NCBI RefSeq assembly: GCF_900111345.1
Contig: NZ_FOGY01000004.1
Span: 310,001-374,000, forward strand
DNA: 64,000 nt
From: Psychrobacillus sp. OK032
GTDB lineage: Bacteria > Bacillota > Bacilli > Bacillales_A > Planococcaceae
Direction: 5' to 3'
Position numbers and translations under genes: made by a program. The notes under the pieces were generated by a model, which saw only the letters and a program-made list of their open reading frames with translations, did no database searches and was not told the DNA's origin. Each line of letters opens with the position of its first letter. Position 1 is the first letter of the stretch. Below are positions 34,994 to 45,258 of this stretch, in pieces.

Positions 34994-36649
34994 TTATTTT
35001 CCGGTAACATATTCATTTCTTAAATCTTTTTCAGCATCCTCAGAAGATCTTTCGGACGGATCCCCAAAGCCGCCGCCACCGCCGGTCATTACTTTGACAA
35101 TATCGCCTTTGCGTACTTTTCTTCCGTTTACCTTTAGTAAATGTTCAACCTCTCCGCCTGAAATAATTTCTACATTAGGCTTCGCGCCTGGCTGGCCTCC
35201 GAATAGTCCCCATGCTGGGGTCTTGGATCTCTCAAACCATAAGGAAACTGTCGTGTTTTCACTATGAATCTCATATTCTCTTACAACTCCAAGACCGCCG
35301 CGATACTGGCCGACTCCTCCAGAGTTTTGTCTTAATCCATATTGATTAATTCTAATTGGATACTTGGACTCAAATACCTCAATAGGAAGATTCTTAAAGT
35401 CCCCGCTTACGTGGTTGATTAAGGCAGATTGGCCGTTACCATTATGGAATGCTCCCCATCCTCCAGCTGTAGCTTCCACGCTTAAGAATGATTCTTTTGT
35501 TCTTTCATCTTTTCCCGCAAATGTTACAACCATCGAATCCCCATAGTGAGCACCTGCTGCTTTATCCTTCATTTCAGGGGATAAGGCTTTAATAATTAAA
35601 TCAATCAATAAGCCCAGTGGAGTAAAATACCAGCCGCAAGGAGCAGGCTCCACAGCATGGAATATGGTTGCTTCTGGAGCAATAACTTTCATTGTCCTGA
35701 AGTTTCCGCCTGTTACAGGCGTATGCGGGCTAATTAAATCTTTGAAGGCCACGCGGCAGGCTGAAATGGTCTGTGCGTATCCGCAGTTTGTTTGTCCAAA
35801 TCGCTGTTCGCTTGAGCCTGTGAGATCAATCGTAATATAATCACCCTCAACTCTTACCTGCACTTTAACGAGAATCGGTTCATCCTTAACTCCATCATTA
35901 TCTAAATAACCTTCCGCTTCATACACGCCATCAGGTATATTACGAATAACGCTGCGGTCCATTTCTTCTGATTGCTTAAAAATGTCATGGATACAACGGT
36001 TAATACGATCAATGCCAAAACGCACAATGAGTTCTTTAAATCTTTTTTCACCTGTTCTGCATGCTGCAATTTGAGCGTTTAAATCTCCAAGAGCTGCCTC
36101 ACGGAAACGATTATTAGTAACAATTAGACGGATAACATCATCAATCGGCTTTCCTTGTTCATAAATTTTTGTAGGAGGAATTCTTATCCCTTCCTGATAA
36201 ATACTTGTTGCATCCATCGGATATCCAGGGTCCTTAGAACCAATATCTAACCAATGGGCACGGTTTGCTGTAAAGCCGACAAGCTCCCCTTCATAGAAAA
36301 TAGGAGAAAAGACTGTGACGTCATTTAAATGCGTTCCGCCAATATATGAATCATTTAAAATATAAACATCTCCATCTTGATAATTATCAATTCCACCGAT
36401 CATATTCGTTGTTACTTTAATACATTCATCAATATTTCCAAGAAAGATAGGTAATCCAGCCGATTGGCCTAACAGCTCGACATCACGGTTAAAAATACAA
36501 ACACTGCAATCCTTCATTTCATAAATAATAGGGGAAAATGCGCTTCTTGCAAGACTCGCATTCATTTCATCTGCAGCTGAAATCAGTGCATTTCTAACGA
36601 TTTCTGTTGTTACCGGGTTTTCTAAATAAACTTGTTGTTGAGTGCTCAT
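34994..36649 (-). CDS. hyuB: hydantoinase B/oxoprolinase family protein (second pair)
   Basis: A 551-residue HyuB subunit, clearly related to but well diverged from the first (for example YILNDSYIGGTHLNDVTVFS against VIINDPYNGGGSHLSDVGLV). RTGEKRFKELIVRFG and the C-terminal VKVMTGGGGGFGDPSERS are conserved landmarks. The start overlaps the stop of hyuA by four bases (ATGA), so the pair is translationally coupled. Followed by DUF3830 and MFS genes. The cyclic amide or other substrate is not determined. Confidence 0.92.
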   Translation of the reverse strand: MSTQQQVYLENPVTTEIVRNALISAADEMNASLARSAFSPIIYEMKDCSVCIFNRDVELLGQSAGLPIFLGNIDECIKVTTNMIGGIDNYQDGDVYILNDSYIGGTHLNDVTVFSPIFYEGELVGFTANRAHWLDIGSKDPGYPMDATSIYQEGIRIPPTKIYEQGKPIDDVIRLIVTNNRFREAALGDLNAQIAACRTGEKRFKELIVRFGIDRINRCIHDIFKQSEEMDRSVIRNIPDGVYEAEGYLDNDGVKDEPILVKVQVRVEGDYITIDLTGSSEQRFGQTNCGYAQTISACRVAFKDLISPHTPVTGGNFRTMKVIAPEATIFHAVEPAPCGWYFTPLGLLIDLIIKALSPEMKDKAAGAHYGDSMVVTFAGKDERTKESFLSVEATAGGWGAFHNGNGQSALINHVSGDFKNLPIEVFESKYPIRINQYGLRQNSGGVGQYRGGLGVVREYEIHSENTTVSLWFERSKTPAWGLFGGQPGAKPNVEIISGGEVEHLLKVNGRKVRKGDIVKVMTGGGGGFGDPSERSSEDAEKDLRNEYVTGK

Positions 36650-38682
36650 ACCAAAACCTCCTGTTCTGCTGTTTCTTTCACAATTTCAATATTTTGATAT
36701 TCATCAATGCAAATATAATGTTTCGGAGGTATTACAAGTGTTGAGTTTTTATCCTCCACAATCGCTGGACTATTAAAATAGTTTCCATAAGTTAAAGTTT
36801 CAGTTGAATAAACAATCGTTTCTTCCTCAACATTATTCCAAACTACGTTACGTTTAGATGCTGGGACCGCTTGGCGCTCAGAGCGTTCTCCAGATTTAAC
36901 GTACTCTACTTTTTCAAGATCTCCGAAGGCAGTAACACGGAGGTTTACAATTTCGATGGATCCCTTCGGATTATTATGACCATAAATGTCTAGGTGGGCT
37001 TTATGGAAGTCCTCTTCAATCTTCTTAAGATTATTTGTTTCACTTACAATATTAACCGTATACTCCTGGCCCTCGTAACGAACATCAATACTATTTTGGA
37101 ATCGAATGTCACCTGCTTGAATATTCTGTTGATTTAATACAGAAATACTCTCTTGCTTCATTTCTTCATATAAAGATTCTAGCATTGTATAATCGACTTG
37201 ATTGATGTTAGCCACATAGTTTCGAACGGTATCAAAACGGATGTCTGTCTGTAGCATTCCCCAAGCAGAAAACGTTCCAGAAACACTAGGAATAAATACC
37301 TTCTTCATATCTAGTAAATCGGCGATTAGTACAGCATGCATAGGACCCGCACCGCCAAAAGCAACTAGCGTAAAGTCACGAGGATCAATCCCGCGTTTAA
37401 CTGTCAAAGTTCTAATGGCATCAGCCATTTTGGCATTGGCGATATCACAAATTCCTTCAGCCGTTTCCTGTACGGATAAGCCAATTTGGTCAGCAACTGA
37501 TTTAACTGCTTCTATCGCTGCTTGTTTATCTAGCTTAATATCTCCGCCTAAGAAGTTATTTTCATCAATTCTTCCGAGCACTAAGTTAGCATCGGTCACA
37601 GTTGGCAGCTTCCCACCTTTTCCATAACAAGCTGGTCCAGGGGAAGAACCCGCACTTTTCGGACCTACACGCAATCCGCCTGCCTCTACCCATGCAATGG
37701 ATCCACCTCCTGCTCCGATCGTATGGATATTAACCATTGGCGATAAAACCGGAAAGCCTTCCATATGAATTTCAGCTGTAATGTCTGGTTGTCCATCGAT
37801 AATCAAACTTACATCAAAGCTTGTTCCACCCATATCCACACAAATTAAATTTGGATCGCCTGTCAGCTTTGTTAAATTCATTCCGCCAATTGTTCCGCCT
37901 ACCGGTCCAGACATAAGTGTCTGCAAGGGAAGACGCTTAGCAATCTTAGATGTCATAACCCCTCCATTAGACTGCATAATGTAAATATCTTTTTTAAAGC
38001 CTCTCTTTTCTACTTCCTTCTCTAAGATATTTAAGTATTTTTTTACAATAGGAGCGATATACGCATTAATAACAGTTGTACTAACACGCTCATATTCTCT
38101 CCACTCACGGGCAATATCGCTGGAAAGCGAGACTGGAATATCAAGCTCTTTCTCGATGATGCTGCAAATTTTAACCTCGTTTTCTGGATTACGATAAGCG
38201 TGCATTAGGCATACAGCCACTGCATCATAGTTTTTATCCTTTAATTGGCCGATAATTTGCTGTAGGTTTTCTTCATCAAGCGGTGTCACGACAGAGCCAT
38301 CAAATGTCACTCTTTCTTGAATTTCATAAATATGCTCCCGTTTAACTAAAGTAGCTGGCTTATTGAACTGAATATTGTACATTTCAGTCCGGTTTGCCCT
38401 GCCAATTTCATACACATCTCTAAATCCTTTCGTTACAATAAGGGCTACATTTGCACCCTTTCTTTCAAGGAAAGCATTTAATCCAGATGTTGTTCCATGT
38501 ACAAAATATTCGATTTCCGATAAATCCTTTATATAATGACTTATAGCCTCTAGAACACCTTCAGCTAGATTATGCGGAGTTGTTAAAATTTTTTTCGTTT
38601 GATAGACATTCTTCAGACGGTCAAACACAACTAAATCTGTAAAAGTACCTCCAATATCTACTCCAAGACGATAACGCGACAT
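36646..38682 (-). CDS. hyuA: hydantoinase A/oxoprolinase family protein (second pair)
   Basis: A 678-residue HyuA subunit with the phosphate-binding RLGVDIGGTFTDLVVFDRLK, the second motif LICVDMGGTSFDVSLIIDG, the switch GPVGGTIGGM and FGGAGPMHAVLIADLLDMKK. It has an ATG start with a GGAGG site and overlaps hyuB by four bases. It is first in a leftward operon hyuA-hyuB-DUF3830-MFS, placed behind the XRE-cupin regulator gene. Divergence from the first HyuA argues for acquisition of two operons, or an old duplication, rather than a recent tandem copy. Confidence 0.93.
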   Translation of the reverse strand: MSRYRLGVDIGGTFTDLVVFDRLKNVYQTKKILTTPHNLAEGVLEAISHYIKDLSEIEYFVHGTTSGLNAFLERKGANVALIVTKGFRDVYEIGRANRTEMYNIQFNKPATLVKREHIYEIQERVTFDGSVVTPLDEENLQQIIGQLKDKNYDAVAVCLMHAYRNPENEVKICSIIEKELDIPVSLSSDIAREWREYERVSTTVINAYIAPIVKKYLNILEKEVEKRGFKKDIYIMQSNGGVMTSKIAKRLPLQTLMSGPVGGTIGGMNLTKLTGDPNLICVDMGGTSFDVSLIIDGQPDITAEIHMEGFPVLSPMVNIHTIGAGGGSIAWVEAGGLRVGPKSAGSSPGPACYGKGGKLPTVTDANLVLGRIDENNFLGGDIKLDKQAAIEAVKSVADQIGLSVQETAEGICDIANAKMADAIRTLTVKRGIDPRDFTLVAFGGAGPMHAVLIADLLDMKKVFIPSVSGTFSAWGMLQTDIRFDTVRNYVANINQVDYTMLESLYEEMKQESISVLNQQNIQAGDIRFQNSIDVRYEGQEYTVNIVSETNNLKKIEEDFHKAHLDIYGHNNPKGSIEIVNLRVTAFGDLEKVEYVKSGERSERQAVPASKRNVVWNNVEEETIVYSTETLTYGNYFNSPAIVEDKNSTLVIPPKHYICIDEYQNIEIVKETAEQEVLV

Positions 38683-38813
38683 TACGCTTCCTCCCTTTCT
38701 GTTTCACTTCATCTTTAATGTTGTGTTACTTTTAAAAACCTATTTGCGTGGGCCAAAACTTTAAGTAAATGCAATTGACTCGCATTCCTCCCTTCAAGGA
38801 TTCTATCAATCTA

Positions 38814-39359
38814 TTAGTTAAAAATAACTGGTGTAATAACAGTTAATAAAATCGTTTCTTGATCAAGCGGATTCTCCCACATATGGGGAAGTGTGGACGG
38901 AAAATGGACCGATTCTCCCTCACGCAAATAATAAACATTTTGATCAACCGTGATTAAGAGCGCTCCCTTAAGGACATAGTAGAATTCTTCACCTGGATGC
39001 CTAACCATTTCTATATCCCTTTGATGGGGTTGCATTATGACAATAAAAGGCTCTATTTTCCTGTCAGTAAAATTATTGCTGAGCCGAATATATGTAGAAT
39101 CAGAACTTTCAATCTTAAACGATTTTTGATCTTCCTTTTTGACTGCATAATTTAAATTCTCAGGCTCCTCAAAAAAATGGACCATCTTTATGCCAAAAGC
39201 ATCAGCAATTTTTTTTAATGACGTGATAGCAAGAGAAGATGTACCTCTTTCTATTTGTGATAAAAAACTAACGGAAAGGTCCGTCTTTTCGCTCAGCTCT
39301 TTTAATGTCATTCCCTGTTCAAATCGTAATTGCTTAATTTTTTCAAAAATTTCCTTCAT
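38814..39359 (-). CDS. XRE-family regulator with C-terminal cupin domain
   Basis: A 181-residue regulator. The Cro/CI-type HTH spans about residues 7-60 (RFEQGMTLKELSEKTDLSVS, FLSQIERGTSSLAITSLKKI), and a cupin_2 domain spans about 105-175 (MVRHPGEEFYYVLKGALLI, HFPSTLPHMWENP). Such proteins sense a small molecule with the cupin and control adjacent catabolic or transport genes. It lies 130 bases upstream of the second hyuA on the same strand, so it can lead the operon. A decayed relative lies upstream of the first hyuA. Confidence 0.92.
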   Translation of the reverse strand: MKEIFEKIKQLRFEQGMTLKELSEKTDLSVSFLSQIERGTSSLAITSLKKIADAFGIKMVHFFEEPENLNYAVKKEDQKSFKIESSDSTYIRLSNNFTDRKIEPFIVIMQPHQRDIEMVRHPGEEFYYVLKGALLITVDQNVYYLREGESVHFPSTLPHMWENPLDQETILLTVITPVIFN

Positions 39360-39538
39360 TACTAAATCCCTTTCTATAAATGAAGATTTTTTCCTGCTGT
39401 ACTGTAGTTATTTATGATTTTATCATAATCCGCTAAAATGTAAAGAATATTTTAAATATTTATAATAGTAACAATTAAGTGTTATTTTAGGATATTTTTA
39501 CTGTATAACTTATTCGTGTAAATGGCAATCGAGTAGGA

Positions 39539-39555
39539 GGGGGTAATTGACCCCC
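39539..39555. repeat. G5T-loop-AC5 hairpin near the IS1182 remnant
   Basis: GGGGGT-AATTG-ACCCCC is a perfect 6-bp stem in AT-rich surroundings, about 45 bases before the likely left end of the IS1182 remnant. It may be a terminator stem lacking a T-tract, or a target-site feature. No function is assigned. Confidence 0.35.
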
Positions 39556-39599
39556 GACATAGGAATAGGAGGCCACTGAAGAAGTCCAATCTCTATAAA

Positions 39600-40960
39600 T
39601 TTGCGTTCGATGTCTCGATTGAATCGAGATATCGATAACGCTTTTTGTTTTATACTATAGATATCAATATATGTAGGTGGTATTCAAATGATTTCAAACC
39701 AAGAAACGCTCAATCTCAGCCCATTCATGGCGATTTTCGATATTGTAGTGCCAAAAGATAATATGCTTCGCCAAATTAATGAATTAGTGGATTTTTCATT
39801 AATTCTCGAAGAACTAAAAACTAAATATTATCTAGATAATGGTCGCAACGCTATCTAACCCATTCGTATGTTCAAATATTTATTACTAAAGTCGATTCAT
39901 GACCTATCAGTCGTGGATCTAGTGGAACGTTCTAAATACGATATGTCCTTTAAATACTTTCTGGACATGGCACCAGAAGATAAAGTAATCGATCCAAGTT
40001 TATTAACGAAATTCCGTAAACTCCGTCTTCAAGGTGTGAGTTTATTAGACATGCTCATAGGGAAAATGGTTGAGATTGCACTTGAAAAAGGAAACATTAA
40101 AATTAAAACCATTATTGTCGAGCTACACATACAAAGGCACGTTATAATCAGAAATCCCCGAAAGATTATCTACAAGAGAAATCAAAAAGTGTTCGAAAAG
40201 CAGTCTATCAAATCGATGAATCGATGAATGAAAAGTTCCCTTCGAAAACCACTTCTAACGAAGTGAAAGATGAATTGAATTATTGTCGTCAAGTGATTTC
40301 TGTAGTGGAAACCGAGCCACAAATTGCAGCGATTCCTGCCGTCAAAGAAAAATTAAATGTACTAAAAGAAATAGTGGAAGATTATACGGAACAGCTTAGT
40401 TATTCAACTGATCCAGATGCACGTGTTGGCCATAAAACAGAGGATTCTTCTTTCTTTGGCTTCAAAACACATATAGCGATGAGTGATGAACGGATTATCA
40501 CAGCTGCAGTGGTGACAACAGGAGAACAAAGTGATGGAAAATATCTCAAGGAGTTACTGGAGAAGAGCCGACAAAAAGGAATGGAAGTGGGCAATGTTAT
40601 TGGGGATATAGCGTAATCGGAGAAAGATAATATTGCCTATTCAAAGCGGGAAAATGTAACCCTTGTTTCTAAGTTACATCCAATTGTCTCCAATGGAAAT
40701 CGTGCAGAAGAAGATACATTTGAATTTAATAAAGATGCAGGAATGTATGTCTGTAAAGCAGGACATTTGGCAATTCACAAAAAATATGACGGTAGAAAAG
40801 GTAAGACAGGTAACCCTAGAGTAAGATATTTATTTGATTTAGAAATATGTAAAGTTTGCTCTTTACGTGAAGGCTGTTATCGCTATTATTCTTTTTATTA
40901 TGTATCTTTTTGTAGCATTCAATACCAACAGTTGCTAAATTATTTGTTCTATTTGTTTCA
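39600..40960 (+). mobile_element. decayed IS1182-family transposase gene
   Basis: From the ATG at 39688 the frame reads MISNQETLNLSPFMAIFDIV, typical of IS1182-type transposases. It is broken by a stop at 39856, a frameshift near 40125 and a stop at 40614. Conserved pieces continue as KYFLDMAPEDKVIDPSLLTK, DARVGHKTEDSSFFGFKTHI and YLFDLEICKVCSLREGCY, where the C-terminal third is lost. The left end is probably near 39570-39600; no right inverted repeat was found. It is inactive. Confidence 0.85.
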
Positions 40961-41039
40961 TTAATAGGTAGGTATGAAAGATAATCGAGTTGCCCCTATT
41001 TTTGTATCTCCTGAATATATTTCCAATTAAATCCGGGTC

Positions 41040-41280
41040 AAAAATTCAATAGGTTTGTACCCCCTAGCTTTCTTTGGTATTTCTACAGCTTTAACAGTTG
41101 GAGAAAAATAACTGCCAGATGACATTTGCTTCCATATTTTATACAGGTTATCTTTGAGATTCTCTTAAACTCTGCTATGGATTACTCATCAATTCCTGCT
41201 GACCCTTTGTTTGCTTTAACTCTTAGAAAAGCTTCATATACTACGTTTTTGTATATAACATACGGCTTTGTTTTATGCAT
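41040..41280 (-). pseudogene. N-terminal fragment of a group II intron reverse transcriptase
   Basis: Reading leftward, MHKTKPYVIYKNVVYEAFLR and VKANKGSAGIDE match the start of LtrA-type intron reverse transcriptases. After a TAA and a frameshift near 41175, the pattern returns as KIWKQMSSGSYFSPTVKAVE. Everything after about residue 75, including the catalytic YADD region, is missing. It is the open reading frame of the intron remnant to its right. Confidence 0.8.
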
Positions 41281-42197
41281 AAGTTCCTCCCAGTTTGTTG
41301 GTTGACTTGTTTATAAAACTGAATAATATAACCCCTTTGCTCCATCTCCGTTAGGAGATTTCATTGCTACTCGGGTTATTCCGCCCCTATAAATGGCATT
41401 GGTACTCTGATTCTTGTGGGGCTTCCACTTGAAATCTCTCCCTTAGGATCCATGTCGTAGGTTCCCACGTTCCACACAAAAGCCTGTATTAAGTTCAATT
41501 TATACCGGTCACCGAACGGACAGTAAACAGGTTTCCTCCGAACTTATCCTGAGTTAACGACTCCCCCTCAGTTTTGATGACATCTCCACGCTTTCGATAC
41601 TTCATCAGCGGCTCAATGGTTTTCGTCTCCTTAATACATACCTGACAGAGTCATGCTCTGCCTTTTCCCCTAACGCTCAATACCATAGCTTTTGACTATA
41701 GCACCTTAGGGCGGTTTGCACTGTTCCTCCATCTCCATTACGGAGGTTTCATCAGTCGTACCCCTACCCTCATAAGGACAAATGCATTTCGCCATATCAC
41801 TTATAGCACCCGTTTCGGGTGACAGCCCTTGAATCAACGTTCCTTATTTTCCAAGTACCTTACAACGTAGCTATACGTTCTAAACCTAGGTGCTTCCTTT
41901 AAGCCTGTGAACTGGATACCGCCATTGTTCGGTATAGTGTATTTCAGAGAGTGCATTTTTACTTTACACCATTCACCCCATCGTTGGATGGTACACAAGT
42001 TTCCTTATGTTCTAACTTTAGACCCTTACCTTCGGAAGTTCGTCAGTTCCTTTATACTGGAACGATTCTCACCATCTCTAGTTTTTCAGCTATGCGGTCT
42101 ATCCTTCGGCATACCTTTTTCATAAGAATGGCTTCAGCCTTCGTTCAACCGAATCTACCTGTGCTTCACACCCTATGACCAGTCAATCATGACGCAT
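41040..42197 (-). ncRNA. 5'-truncated-gene remnant of a group II intron (ribozyme 5' domains)
   Basis: About 900 gene-free bases lead leftward into the reverse-transcriptase fragment. They are rich in paired segments and include GTCACCCGAAACGGGTG and CATGATTGACTGGTCATAGG near the presumed 5' end. The intron 5' end would be at about 42197, where ATGCGTC replaces the expected GTGCG. Domains V and VI and the 3' end are absent, so it cannot splice. The domain boundaries are my estimate. Confidence 0.65.
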
Positions 42198-42462
42198 GCA
42201 GGAGTATTGATGGGATAGTTTCAGGAAACATGGCTCCATCATTCCTATCCTCCGTTGTAAAGTTGAAATTCATTTTTATAAATCTCCTGTATTTTCACGC
42301 TACTAATATATTTAACTAGTAAAATCTATCATATTTCTAGCTTGTAGTATTTCAATGTTAATTTCCCACATTTTTATATATCTTACTGCGGGAAATTAAT
42401 ATAAAACATAGTATACACATGTTTTTATATTTTCCTTCTAAAATCTTATATATATAAACCCT
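42198..42462. other. AT-rich stretch right of the intron remnant
   Basis: No gene is visible. It holds TTTCCCAC/GCGGGAAA arms (about 42362-42400) that can form a weak hairpin, and otherwise AT-rich sequence up to the duplicated uvrX fragment. Confidence 0.4.
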
Positions 42463-42650
42463 GGTTCCTGTCTTCACTCCAAATTTTTTTCATCATGGGA
42501 GATGCCGCAAGCACAATACTTCCCTTTTGTTCTAAATTTCCGATAACCGCAATCCTTGTACGCATAATGTCCTAGTCCAGCATCTGCAGCAAATAAAAAC
42601 AACAATTAATACCACTGTATCTTCAGCGTCTCTTTTAATATGCATTTTTC
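42463..42650 (-). repeat. duplicated fragment of the uvrX 5' region and its upstream sequence
   Basis: Positions 42463-42590 are nearly identical to 24424-24550, inside uvrX, and 42591-42650 to 24737-24795. About 190 bases between the two blocks are deleted, and a few indels break the frame. Together with the DUF4083 copy that follows, this is a collinear, direct-orientation duplication of the left edge of the island. The uvrX piece is non-coding. Confidence 0.88.
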
Positions 42651-42682
42651 CATTTTAAAGATAAGTTTATTTTGCACGGAAG

Positions 42683-42964
42683 TTAGATTTTATTTTTAAG
42701 CCAAGTCATCATTCGAATAACTTGAAATGGTTCAAACCAAGTAACTAAAAATAGAATAATGAAAAAAGAAGTAAGCGCTATATATTTTACACTTCCTTTT
42801 TCACTTTTAGAAATAGCGATGAAACAAACTACAACCCCTATGAATAAGAAAATAACTCCAGTTAGTACAATCAGCTCAAAGTAACCCTCTATTATCCAAT
42901 TCAATATAAAGAAAAGAAAACCTAGAAATATAAAAATAATAGAGCTTATACTAAATCGTTTCAT
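42683..42964 (-). CDS. hypothetical membrane protein
   Basis: A 93-residue protein with three hydrophobic segments (about residues 8-24, 30-50 and 62-78), beginning MKRFSISSIIFIFLGFLFFI. The ATG follows AGGGGTG at normal spacing. I do not recognise a family. It lies inside the otherwise duplicated segment but has no counterpart in the first copy, so it was inserted here or deleted there. Confidence 0.55.
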   Translation of the reverse strand: MKRFSISSIIFIFLGFLFFILNWIIEGYFELIVLTGVIFLFIGVVVCFIAISKSEKGSVKYIALTSFFIILFLVTWFEPFQVIRMMTWLKNKI

Positions 42965-43045
42965 ATTACACCCCTAATTCATTTTCTAAATCTGACTCAA
43001 TACTTCCATATAAAGTTCCATTTCTTGTTTAAAGTTATCTACCCG

Positions 43046-43222
43046 TTAGCCATTCATTAACTCCATTATTTTATCCAATTTCTTTTCAATCTCATTAAGT
43101 TGCGTCTTTTTTGCCTGTTGATTCAAGAGTAATCTCCTAATAAATAGTGTAAACGATACTACAAATAAAATGATAAGTCCCAATACGATAATCTGATAAA
43201 TCAAGTCTCCCACATTAAACAT
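43046..43222 (-). CDS. DUF4083 small membrane protein (copy 2)
   Basis: A 58-residue protein starting MFNVGDLIYQIIVLGLIILF with one transmembrane helix and a charged tail ending KLDKIMELMNG. It differs from the copy at 24846 at only a few residues, and the ribosome site and upstream sequence are also duplicated, so it is probably still expressible. Role unknown. Confidence 0.75.
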   Translation of the reverse strand: MFNVGDLIYQIIVLGLIILFVVSFTLFIRRLLLNQQAKKTQLNEIEKKLDKIMELMNG

Positions 43223-43487
43223 TAAAACATCCCCTTGTATAGAAATGGTCAAGCATAGCTGTACATCTAGCTATCCCATTCCTTAATTATTTTCAGCTAA
43301 GCAGCTCAAGAATCTTCCATTAAATCACCAAGTTTATTCAACAACTATTTTGTTTGTTGTCCATTCAAACGTAACTATTCTAAGATTATTTCTCTCGTTT
43401 TTGTACTGCATAATCAATTAGCTACTATAAATATTGATACGTTCTAAAGGAGTCATAAGTTTCATTATTAGAGATGTGTCAAGGGTT

Positions 43488-43534
43488 TTCTAAACAAAAA
43501 CAAAACCAGCTCAATCTACATTAAGCTGGTTTTG
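43488..43534 (-). terminator. terminator of the PAS chemoreceptor gene
   Basis: On the minus strand CAAAACCAGCT pairs with AGCTGGTTTTG around a 12-base loop, followed by TTTTTGTTTAG, 14 bases after the gene's stop. Confidence 0.88.
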
Positions 43535-43547
43535 TTTCTGGTATTTA

Positions 43548-45062
43548 TCAATCTAGGTTTTGAAGTAACACTAGTAATTGGGCAGACATATCATTAATAT
43601 TTTCCGTTGTATTGTTGATTTCTTCAGTGACAGCAGCTTGTGTTTGAATTTTATTACTCATTGTATCAATGCTGGAAACAATCTTTAACACAGACTGATT
43701 GATATCCTCTAATATTTGTTCAATTTGTTCTACAGCTTTAGCCGTATGCGTTGATAATTTTTGGACTTCTTCCGCAACCACACCGAATCCTTTTCCATGT
43801 TCGCCGGCACGGGCAGCTTCAATCGAAGCATTTAACCCAAGTAAATTAGTTTGACTAGATATTTGTTTAATTAGTTCGGTTACAGCTTTAGTTGATTCAA
43901 TACAATCTTTTGCTTTTTGGGCGAAGGAAACAGTAACTTCATTTTCATGGGCAAGTTCTGTTGCTTCTCTGGAAATGTCTTTAATATTATCTGCAAGCTC
44001 CCCAAGTGATTGCATGAAATCATTCATATTTTTTTCGATTCGCTCGTCATCTTCTTGTCGCTTTATTTCATGATTGATATCTCGTAAAACCCCTGATACT
44101 AATGTTGGATTACCAGCTTGGTCTCTTATGGTTTTAGTCACCATCGAAAACCATCTGTACTCTGCATTTTTGGTTCTCATACGAAACTTCATATTAAATT
44201 CTGTTCGACCGGTATTATCAGAAAGATGTGCGTTGAAATTTCTACTAGTTGTTTCCCTTTCAGTTACTGAAATCATATTTAGCCATGTCTCTATTTTCGG
44301 TTCGAAATAATCATCTCCATCAAATCCTAGAAGTCGTTTGAATTGCGGAGAAAACCAAGATTCTTGTTCGACAGATTCTTCTTTTTTCAGATTCATCCCC
44401 CAAGCACCTTCTAATGTTTTGACACTAAAGCTAAGGGACTTTTCCATCAAATCTAATTTTGATAATAACTGTTGTACTTTTAAACTGTTCATTTTACTTT
44501 CATGAATATTCATCTGTGTCCCAACATGTCGATACACTTTTCCGTTTTCATCCTTCAATGCTTTTGCTCTTGTATGAACCCATTCAATTGATCCATCTTT
44601 TTTGATGCTTCTATATTCAATATCATATGGATCTGAACCAAATAAATGTTTTTCATAAGCTTCTGTAACCCTTGCCATATCTAAGTCTGACACCGTGTTA
44701 TACCAACTATCCAAAACATTCGGAAAATCTTTTTCATTTTTATAACCCAATGATTCTCTAAAAATATCATTATAGATATTTTTATTTTCTTTATTCAACT
44801 CACCATCTTTAAACTCGGCATCCCATGTACCAATTCCATTTAATTCCGTAACAACTTCATGCTTTATATGGAGAGCTTCTTCCTTTTTTTGAATATCTGC
44901 TAGAAGTGAATTTATCGTTTCTACTAACTTTTGTATTTCCTTATTTTCTGAATGGTGTGTTAATTGAAGAGAATTCTGTTCACTTTGTTGTGTCTTATAT
45001 TTCAATTGTTCCATTTCAGCGATCATAAGACTTAAGTCTTGGTATAGTTTGCTATTAAACAA
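43548..45062 (-). CDS. soluble PAS-domain methyl-accepting chemotaxis protein
   Basis: A 504-residue protein without transmembrane segments. An N-terminal coiled coil (about 1-65) precedes two PAS domains (about 80-195, with [20 protein letters not shown]; and about 215-330), and then a short MCP signalling domain whose hairpin tip contains [20 protein letters not shown]. It would pass a cytoplasmic or redox signal to CheA/CheW. The start is TTG, nine bases after AGGGGG. It is a single gene with its own terminator. The PAS ligand is unknown. Confidence 0.9.
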   Translation of the reverse strand: MFNSKLYQDLSLMIAEMEQLKYKTQQSEQNSLQLTHHSENKEIQKLVETINSLLADIQKKEEALHIKHEVVTELNGIGTWDAEFKDGELNKENKNIYNDIFRESLGYKNEKDFPNVLDSWYNTVSDLDMARVTEAYEKHLFGSDPYDIEYRSIKKDGSIEWVHTRAKALKDENGKVYRHVGTQMNIHESKMNSLKVQQLLSKLDLMEKSLSFSVKTLEGAWGMNLKKEESVEQESWFSPQFKRLLGFDGDDYFEPKIETWLNMISVTERETTSRNFNAHLSDNTGRTEFNMKFRMRTKNAEYRWFSMVTKTIRDQAGNPTLVSGVLRDINHEIKRQEDDERIEKNMNDFMQSLGELADNIKDISREATELAHENEVTVSFAQKAKDCIESTKAVTELIKQISSQTNLLGLNASIEAARAGEHGKGFGVVAEEVQKLSTHTAKAVEQIEQILEDINQSVLKIVSSIDTMSNKIQTQAAVTEEINNTTENINDMSAQLLVLLQNLD

Positions 45063-45164
45063 TTTTCATTTCCCCCTAAATATAAAAGCTTCCCTCGATT
45101 AATTATTTACTCATTGTTTCTTTCGGTAGAATTTATGTATTCTTTATTAGTTATATAGGGAAAA

Positions 45165-45196
45165 AAAGACATCTCCACAAAGGTAGATGCCTTTTC
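45165..45196 (-). terminator. terminator after the second DinB gene
   Basis: On the minus strand GGCATCT pairs with AGATGTC (one G-U) around a ten-base loop and continues into TTTTTTT. Confidence 0.75.
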
Positions 45197-45258
45197 CTCT
45201 ACTTTTGAATTAATTACAGTAGCTCTTCATTTAAACCTTTATGAAAATGAAAGTCTCA

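Noticed and set aside
25177-40960. Composite transposon made by two IS elements around the hyu genes
   Set aside because: The left element is IS3-type and the right one a broken IS1182 type, so they cannot act as a pair. The flanking direct duplication is the better explanation.
41907-42178. Short rightward frames right of the IS1182 remnant
   Set aside because: They lie antisense to the group II intron RNA, lack ribosome sites and resemble no protein.
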